13,127 nt of DNA from Willaertia magna (lineage: Eukaryota; Heterolobosea; Eutetramitea; Acrasida; Naegleriidae). The notes under the pieces are model-generated. The model worked only from the letters and a program-made list of their open reading frames with translations, was not told the origin of the DNA and made no database searches. The stretch covers positions 1 through 13,127 of the forward strand of contig CADWAF010003502.1 of NCBI GenBank assembly GCA_902984215.1. The letters are read 5' to 3'. Below, piece after piece: positions 8,445 through 13,127 of the stretch (positions are counted from its first letter, which is position 1; each line of letters starts with the position of its first letter). Made by a program: the position numbers and the translations under genes.

Positions 8445-9560
8445 ATGTCTGAAGATAAGAAAGTAGTAAATGAAGAACAAGAAACTAGAGTAGTATGGTT
8501 AGATGGATGTTTTGATATGATGCATTTCGGACATGCCAATGCCATTAGACAAGCATATAAAATCTATCCTAAATGTAAATTAATTGTAGGAGTACATTCA
8601 GATGAAGAAATTTTAAGACATAAAGGACCAACTGTAATGACAGCAAATGAAAGATATGAACATGTTAGAAGTTGTAAATGGGTAGATGAAGTAGTAGAAG
8701 ATGCACCATATGTAACAGATTTAGAAATGTTAAAGAAATATGGAGTAACAGATTGTGTTCATGGAGATGATATTTCATTTGATGAAAATGGTGAAGATTC
8801 CTATAAAGCAATTAGACAAGCAGGATTAATGAAAATTGTTCCTAGAACTGAGGGAGTTAGTACAACTGATGTTGTAAATAGAATGTTAAAATTATCTAAG
8901 TATAGAGATGCAATTAAATCAGGTGTTAATATTAATGATTTAAGTGAAGATTTAAAACCAGAAGTAAATCAATTTCAAGTTTCTCCTTATACTAGATCTA
9001 GACAACATTATCCTACAGTTCATCAAATTGTTCAATTTGCTGAAGATATTAAACCACCTAAACCTGGTGCTAAAATTGTATATGTTGATGGTGCTTTTGA
9101 TATGTTCCACACTGGTCATATTGAATATTTGAAAGAAGCTAAGAAATTTGGTGATTATTTAGTTGTTGGATTACATGAAGATAAAATTGTTAGTCAATAT
9201 AAGGGTGCTCATTTACCAATTATGAATGTTCATGAAAGATTATTAAGTGTATTATCTTGTCGTTATGTAGATGATGTTATTATTGGTGCACCTTTCATTG
9301 TTACTCAAGATATGATTGATGTAATGAAGATTTCAGTTGTTGTGTGTGGTACTGTACAAGATCCAGAACCTCACCAAGTTGATCCATATGAATTACCAAA
9401 GAAATTGGGTATTTTCCAACAAATTCAATCACCTAGACCTGAGCTGACAACAACTACAATTATAAATCGTATTATTGACAATGCCAAACGTTATGAAGAA
9501 AGAAATAGAAAGAAGGAAGCAAAAGAAGTTCAATCTTTAGGTAAATTAAATCAACAATAA
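8445..9560 (+). CDS. PCYT2: Ethanolamine-phosphate cytidylyltransferase
   Basis: This enzyme makes CDP-ethanolamine from CTP and phosphoethanolamine, the rate-setting step of the Kennedy pathway to phosphatidylethanolamine. The 371-residue protein (human 389) has two tandem cytidylyltransferase folds. The first has DGCFDMMHFGHANAI with HFGH at 27-30 and RTEGVSTTD at 134-142. The second has DGAFDMFHTGHIEYL with HTGH at 222-225, NVHERLLSVLSCRYVDDVIIGAP from 261, and TTTTIINRI near 335-343. Two HxGH-bearing halves distinguish it from single-domain choline-phosphate cytidylyltransferase. It is intronless and strongly AT-biased at third codon positions. The start ATG follows an A run and sits just before the conserved first beta strand, so it is complete. 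Its 3' end faces ZPR1. Confidence 0.96.
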   Translation: MSEDKKVVNEEQETRVVWLDGCFDMMHFGHANAIRQAYKIYPKCKLIVGVHSDEEILRHKGPTVMTANERYEHVRSCKWVDEVVEDAPYVTDLEMLKKYGVTDCVHGDDISFDENGEDSYKAIRQAGLMKIVPRTEGVSTTDVVNRMLKLSKYRDAIKSGVNINDLSEDLKPEVNQFQVSPYTRSRQHYPTVHQIVQFAEDIKPPKPGAKIVYVDGAFDMFHTGHIEYLKEAKKFGDYLVVGLHEDKIVSQYKGAHLPIMNVHERLLSVLSCRYVDDVIIGAPFIVTQDMIDVMKISVVVCGTVQDPEPHQVDPYELPKKLGIFQQIQSPRPELTTTTIINRIIDNAKRYEERNRKKEAKEVQSLGKLNQQ

Positions 9561-9573
9561 TAAATAATTTATT
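9559..9573. terminator. Symmetrical convergent polyadenylation signals of PCYT2 and ZPR1
   Basis: AATAAA at 9559-9564 on the plus strand overlaps the PCYT2 stop (9558-9560). AATAAA on the minus strand (9573-9568) overlaps the ZPR1 stop (9571-9569). The 15 bp AATAAATAATTTATT is an inverted repeat with 7-bp arms and a single central base. Cleavage 10 to 30 bases downstream on each strand would put each mRNA's 3' end inside the other gene. Confidence 0.6.
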
Positions 9574-11164
9574 GTACATCTTCAAGTGAATCAGTTTGTT
9601 TTTCTTCTAGCTTAGTTGATAGTTCTTCATGTTCACAATTACAATCATGACATTGTTGATGTGAATGGAGTTCATCTTCATAATTTTCTGTCTTTAAATC
9701 ATTTAAACCTAATTCTTCATTTTGTTCAAAACTACGGTCATAATGTTCAACTTTTAATTGTGGATCTGGATCTGGAGCACATAAGTTTTGAATATAACTG
9801 TTTGAAACAGGATCATCAATAATTAAAGTCCATGGACCAAATGTACCTTCTTGCATCTTCTTAAAGTTTGACATAAATTCTTCAAACTTTTCCTTAGATT
9901 GAGCACTGTCACCAATTGCAAATTCATTAGTTTCTTTTAATTTTTCAACAATAGTTTCTAAAAGACCTTCAACAGTAGTAAATCTACCACCTAATGAACC
10001 AACAGTAACTAATAATTGAATTTCTGGAATTTCAACACTTGAAGTTTCACTCTTTAAAACATCTCTACTTAAATCATCAGCATTTAAAACAGATAAAGAT
10101 AATTTAGTTGCCTTATCACTAATTGCACCACCTGCTCTAACTTCAGTAGATTTAAATCCACAAGTATCACACTTAAATGCCATAAGAATAATTTCCTTAA
10201 AATATGGTATTTGTAATGGCATCATCTTAACAAAACCTTCAATACCACATCCAGTACAAGATGCAGGGAATGTAAATACCTCTTCAGGTGCGCTTAACTT
10301 TTCTTGTAACTTTTCAGCTTCTTTTTCATTTGAAATAACAGATGCGAATAAACGTTTTTGTTCTTTCTTTTTTAATGTTTCTGGATCTTCATTTATCTTA
10401 TCAGCACCAATTGATAAACCTAACTTTTCAATTTGTTCAATTGTTCTTTGATAATTCTTAGAATGAATTTGTGGATCATTTGGTGTTGTTAACTTCTCAA
10501 TATTTGAATTTCCACTATAATCATCAATAATTACTGTAAATTTAGTTTCTAAACTTAATAATTTTCTTAATTTTTCAATAAATTCATCAATTTTTGCTGC
10601 AATTTCAGGATCAGTTACTCTTCTAGAAGGTTGTCCATCTAATAATGCATCAATTGTTCTATTTAAAATACCTTCAACTGTAGTTAAAACACCTTTTTGT
10701 GTTTGTTCCGGAATTTCAAAATCAATTTCTGGAATTCTTAAAGTAGCAAAATCTGATTTAACAATTTGTCTATCTAAATCTTCCTTTTTCTCAACATTTA
10801 ATGTAATTTCAATACCCATATCTTGATATGCACCTCCGAATTGTACTTCTTGGTTTCTATATCCACAATGTGGGCATTCAAAACTTGAAATAATAATTTC
10901 ACGAAAATGTGGGATTTTAGTAAATAAAAACTTAGTAATACCATTCTTTTCGCAATTTACGCAATAACTTTCTAATTCAGTTGGAAGTTGATCATTTAAG
11001 CCTAAAGTATGAAAGATTGTACCATCTTCTCCAACATAGGATTTAGCTTCCTTTTCTTTCATTAATAATTCTTCATCTACTAATGTTGGAATACCTTCTT
11101 CCTCTACGTGTTTGGTATTTCCGGAATTACCGACTAATAAATCCTTAGGGTCGTTTTGTAGCAT
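9569..11164 (-). CDS. ZPR1: Zinc finger protein ZPR1
   Basis: ZPR1 binds translation factor eEF1A, acts in its folding and in growth signalling, and moves between cytoplasm and nucleus. The 531-residue protein (human 459) has the duplicated ZPR1 module. Zinc finger 1 is C68-x2-C71 and C97-x2-C100, followed by its alpha/beta domain (QEVQFGG, RIPEIDFEIP, LTTVEGIL). Zinc finger 2 is C303-x2-C306 and C332-x2-C335, followed by the second domain (EVRAGGAISDK, EIPEIQL, FTTVEGLL, WTLIIDDP). The signature DRSFEQNEELGLNDLKTE covers 476-493. The tail has a His/Cys-rich stretch (499-514). I take the ATG at 11164, preceded by an A tract; the frame is open about 30 codons further but without an ATG. The gene is intronless and diverges from the acyltransferase gene across 258 bp. 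Confidence 0.95.
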   Translation of the reverse strand: MLQNDPKDLLVGNSGNTKHVEEEGIPTLVDEELLMKEKEAKSYVGEDGTIFHTLGLNDQLPTELESYCVNCEKNGITKFLFTKIPHFREIIISSFECPHCGYRNQEVQFGGAYQDMGIEITLNVEKKEDLDRQIVKSDFATLRIPEIDFEIPEQTQKGVLTTVEGILNRTIDALLDGQPSRRVTDPEIAAKIDEFIEKLRKLLSLETKFTVIIDDYSGNSNIEKLTTPNDPQIHSKNYQRTIEQIEKLGLSIGADKINEDPETLKKKEQKRLFASVISNEKEAEKLQEKLSAPEEVFTFPASCTGCGIEGFVKMMPLQIPYFKEIILMAFKCDTCGFKSTEVRAGGAISDKATKLSLSVLNADDLSRDVLKSETSSVEIPEIQLLVTVGSLGGRFTTVEGLLETIVEKLKETNEFAIGDSAQSKEKFEEFMSNFKKMQEGTFGPWTLIIDDPVSNSYIQNLCAPDPDPQLKVEHYDRSFEQNEELGLNDLKTENYEDELHSHQQCHDCNCEHEELSTKLEEKQTDSLEDVQ

Positions 11165-11422
11165 TTTTTTTTCAAAACAAAAATCTTCAAAAAATTTATG
11201 GCGGTACTTTAGGCTTTGCAGCTTCCGAAGAAGATAACAAAAAATTTGAAGCAAAAACTCCTAGGATGCACTTTTTGAAAAGCATTAAAATTGCTCTCTA
11301 GCCTGAAATGCAAGGAAAGAGGTTTTGTAACTTACAAAATGGAGAACAGATTTTTTTGTTTAAGGGGATAAGAAAAACAAGAGAAAATTGATAGTTCAGG
11401 TTCGCTATCTAGGAATCATCAG
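11165..11422. promoter_or_regulatory. Divergent promoter region between ZPR1 and the E2-like gene
   Basis: The two start codons lie 258 bp apart on opposite strands, so both promoters must share this stretch. An A tract (on the minus strand) precedes the ZPR1 start; the E2-like start lacks one. I recognise no defined promoter element and no RNA gene here. Confidence 0.45.
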
Positions 11423-12432
11423 ATGAGGCGTGATGGAAATTGGTTGAAGCCTTCAAAAAAAATGTTTTGGTTTTTAGTTTATGGTTTATTGGCCTACTTG
11501 GTCATTTGTATTATATGGGATCAAATACCGTAAGTAACTAACAGAGATCTTACTCGATCGGAAACTAATTTTTTGATATCTTTCAATTAACTTTTAAACT
11601 TTTCAGACCTAGTATGAGTGCCAGAAGAAAGTTAAGTATGGCAGGATGGGGATCTCCATCAGAACCTGCAACTTATGGCATTGTTACGATTGACGTAGAA
11701 GGAATTGAAAGGCTAATGGAAAAAGTTTCAAAAAAGAGTAATGTAAAACTAACTTTGACTCACTTTATCGCCAAGGCTGTAGCATTGGCAATTGAAAGTT
11801 GTCCAGAAATTAATTGTAGAATGGTTTTAGGTAAATTAGTCCCGCGTAAAACAATTGATACTTGTTTATTAGTTGCTTGTGAAGATCCAATAACTAAAAA
11901 GAATGATTTAGCAAATGTTACTATTCGTTCAACAAATTCAAAAAGTTTAAAGAAAATTGCAGATGAAGTTTCATTAGAAGCTGAAAGATTACGTAAAGGT
12001 AAAAATAATCATCACGTAAAGACTTTACAACCATTACGTTTGTTGCCAACTATAATAATGAGACCTCTTATACAGCTTTCTGTATGGCTTTCAGTATCTT
12101 TGAATATTTCAATCCCTGCAATGGGTATTAAGGCTGATCAATTTGGTAGTTGTATTATTACTTCAGTAGCTCCTTTTGATATTGAAGAAGGTTTAGTTCC
12201 ATTAGCTCCTTTTACTAGAAATCCATTATTTGTTTGTATTGGTAAGGCAACTAAGAAACCTTTTGTTATTGAAGAGACAAATGAGATTGTTGCTAGAAAA
12301 CAAATGACTGTTACTGCAACTGTTGATCATAGATATGTTGATGGTAAGGAATTGGGTAAATTGGTAAAGAAATTTACAGAAGTTTGTAGAAATCCAGAGA
12401 AATATTTTGATGTGGAAAAAGAATCTATTTAA
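11423..12432 (+). CDS. Membrane-anchored 2-oxoacid dehydrogenase E2-type acyltransferase domain protein
   Basis: Exons are 11423-11529 and 11607-12432, joined in phase 2 (GTAAGT donor, TTTCAG acceptor), giving 310 residues. Exon 1 supplies a short basic N-terminus and one hydrophobic segment (about 14-31), a likely signal anchor. Exon 2 carries a CAT-like fold of the E2 catalytic-domain family: LTLTHFIAKAVALAI (about 84-98), a hydrophobic amphipathic region around 180-207, ITSVAPFDIEEGLVPLAPFTRNPLFVCIGK, and the active-site DHRYVDG (276-282) matching DHRxxDG, with His277 the expected general base. Lipoyl and peripheral-subunit-binding domains are absent and the protein is too short to contain them, so it is not a pyruvate or 2-oxoglutarate dehydrogenase E2. 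It probably transfers an acyl group from CoA to an unknown acceptor at a membrane. The start is the first ATG after an in-frame stop at 11369. Confidence 0.82.
11530..11606 (+). other. Phase-2 intron separating membrane anchor from catalytic exon
   Basis: GTAAGT at 11530 and TTTCAG ending at 11606, 77 bp, completing a Pro codon across the junction. Without it the E2-like protein would start at an internal ATG (11614) and lack its transmembrane anchor. Confidence 0.85.
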
Positions 12433-12452
12433 AGATATATTTAATAATTTAT

Positions 12453-12458
12453 AATAAA
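12453..12458 (+). terminator. AATAAA signal of the E2-like gene
   Basis: AATAAA lies 21 bases after the TAA stop at 12430-12432, in the 74-bp gap between two convergent stop codons. Confidence 0.5.
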
Positions 12459-12505
12459 AATTATTTTACAAAAAGTAATTTAGCATTTCGAAATCATTAA
12501 GCGCT

Positions 12506-12511
12506 TTTATT
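12506..12511 (-). terminator. AATAAA signal overlapping the stop of the partial membrane protein gene
   Basis: On the minus strand the final Lys codons and TAA stop (12509-12507) spell AATAAA, the same arrangement as in PIGB, PCYT2 and ZPR1. Confidence 0.5.
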
Positions 12512-13127
12512 TTTTTGTAGAACAAATTAAGGTGTTGTAAAAAATAACTAAGGCCAACCCAATAATAATTAAAGCAGGAATTAAAATACTAATGGCAGTA
12601 ACAAATCCATTGTTGTTATCACTATTGTCAGGAATGTCATCAAATAATTTAGCTGTAACATAAAATCTTTCACTTAAAACAGGTGATGTGTTTAACACAA
12701 ACAAATAAAGTCTTACAACACTGTTATCACTGCTATTGGAAGATTTCCTCTTAATTATTCTTGTCTGTGGATCTTGTGTTACAGTGCCAAGGAAATTTCC
12801 ACGGTTAGATAAAGTTGGAATGGAATTAAAGTTTGTGTATAAATTTAAAGCATCTTTGCTTGACAAACAATAATAATTGAAGGAAACAACTTTGTCTGCT
12901 GGAATATCAATATAAAATATTGCGAACTGATTACTTTGTAATTGAACAGAGGAATAGGATGCTTGAGAAATTTGTGTAATATTTGATATAGTTACATCTA
13001 CTGTGGTAAATAATTGATTATTTCTCGGTACCAAACGAACACTGTTTCTTAAAGACATTGCCTTAACTTCTACCGATCTAAACTGCAAAAGTATTAAGGC
13101 AAGAAGAAATGTTATTAACAACAAATA
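12507..13127 (-). CDS. Putative type I membrane glycoprotein, 5' end outside the window
   Basis: I do not recognise this protein. The frame is open to the right edge with no ATG near it, so the true start lies beyond 13127. The visible part of about 206 residues begins with a hydrophobic run ending near VEVKA, like a signal peptide. It continues with about 150 polar residues rich in Ser, Asn and beta-strand-like sequence with NIT, NSS and NTS sequons, then a 22 to 25-residue hydrophobic segment (GFVTAISILIPALIIIGLAL) and a short Cys- and Lys-containing tail ending STKK. The stretch FAIFYIDIPADK followed by ALNLYTNF weakly resembles the PPC-type beta-sandwich of secreted proteins, but this is a guess. 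A surface or endomembrane protein is likely. It converges on the E2-like gene. Confidence 0.7.
   Translation of the reverse strand, partial: YLLLITFLLALILLQFRSVEVKAMSLRNSVRLVPRNNQLFTTVDVTISNITQISQASYSSVQLQSNQFAIFYIDIPADKVVSFNYYCLSSKDALNLYTNFNSIPTLSNRGNFLGTVTQDPQTRIIKRKSSNSSDNSVVRLYLFVLNTSPVLSERFYVTAKLFDDIPDNSDNNNGFVTAISILIPALIIIGLALVIFYNTLICSTKK

Noticed and set aside
11165..11254. Thirty-residue N-terminal extension of ZPR1
   Set aside because: It starts at TTG, has no ATG, and the ATG at 11164 has the A-rich context of the neighbouring genes.

Overview
The window is nuclear DNA from an AT-rich, gene-dense unicellular eukaryote. Genes have short GT-AG introns (about 40 to 110 bp, seven of seven clear donors reading GTAWGT) and A-rich sequence before start codons. 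Intergenic gaps are often under 100 bp, and the standard genetic code holds, since TAA, TAG and TGA all close reading frames at the ends of conserved proteins. The fifth recognisable family is SPATA17, an axoneme-associated IQ protein, so the organism most likely builds flagella. Together with the composition and intron style this suggests a heterolobosean amoeboflagellate such as Naegleria. That assignment is inference.

Layout, left to right. (1) PIGB, the third GPI mannosyltransferase, + strand, three exons, 258..2549. (2) An intronless 566-residue protein joining a ComEC-type metallo-beta-lactamase fold to a C-terminal OTU-like cysteine-protease-like domain, 2704..4404. (3) A SPATA17-like gene, 4921..6388 or 6431, whose reading frame is broken by one in-frame TAA inside its second IQ motif although the same frame continues for more than 200 conserved codons. 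(4) MLH3, 6432..8365, three exons, starting directly at or within 43 bp of the end of SPATA17. (5) PCYT2, 8445..9560. (6) ZPR1 on the minus strand, 9569..11164, ending 8 bp from the PCYT2 stop. (7) A membrane-anchored stand-alone E2-type acyltransferase domain, + strand, 11423..12432, two exons. (8) The 3' part of a type I membrane protein on the minus strand, 12507..13127, running off the right edge.

Functionally this is a mix of unrelated single genes rather than a cluster. PCYT2 makes CDP-ethanolamine for phosphatidylethanolamine, which is also the ethanolamine-phosphate donor for the GPI anchors on whose core PIGB acts; the neighbourhood is probably incidental. ZPR1 is a translation/EF1A-associated zinc protein, MLH3 a mismatch-repair and meiotic crossover endonuclease subunit.

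Most worth a second look: the in-frame stop in SPATA17, the MBL/OTU-like fusion, the habit of AATAAA signals overlapping TAA stop codons (four of five TAA-ended genes), the abutting SPATA17/MLH3 junction, and the unusual ATPase motif of MLH3. No RNA gene, transposon or CRISPR array was found.
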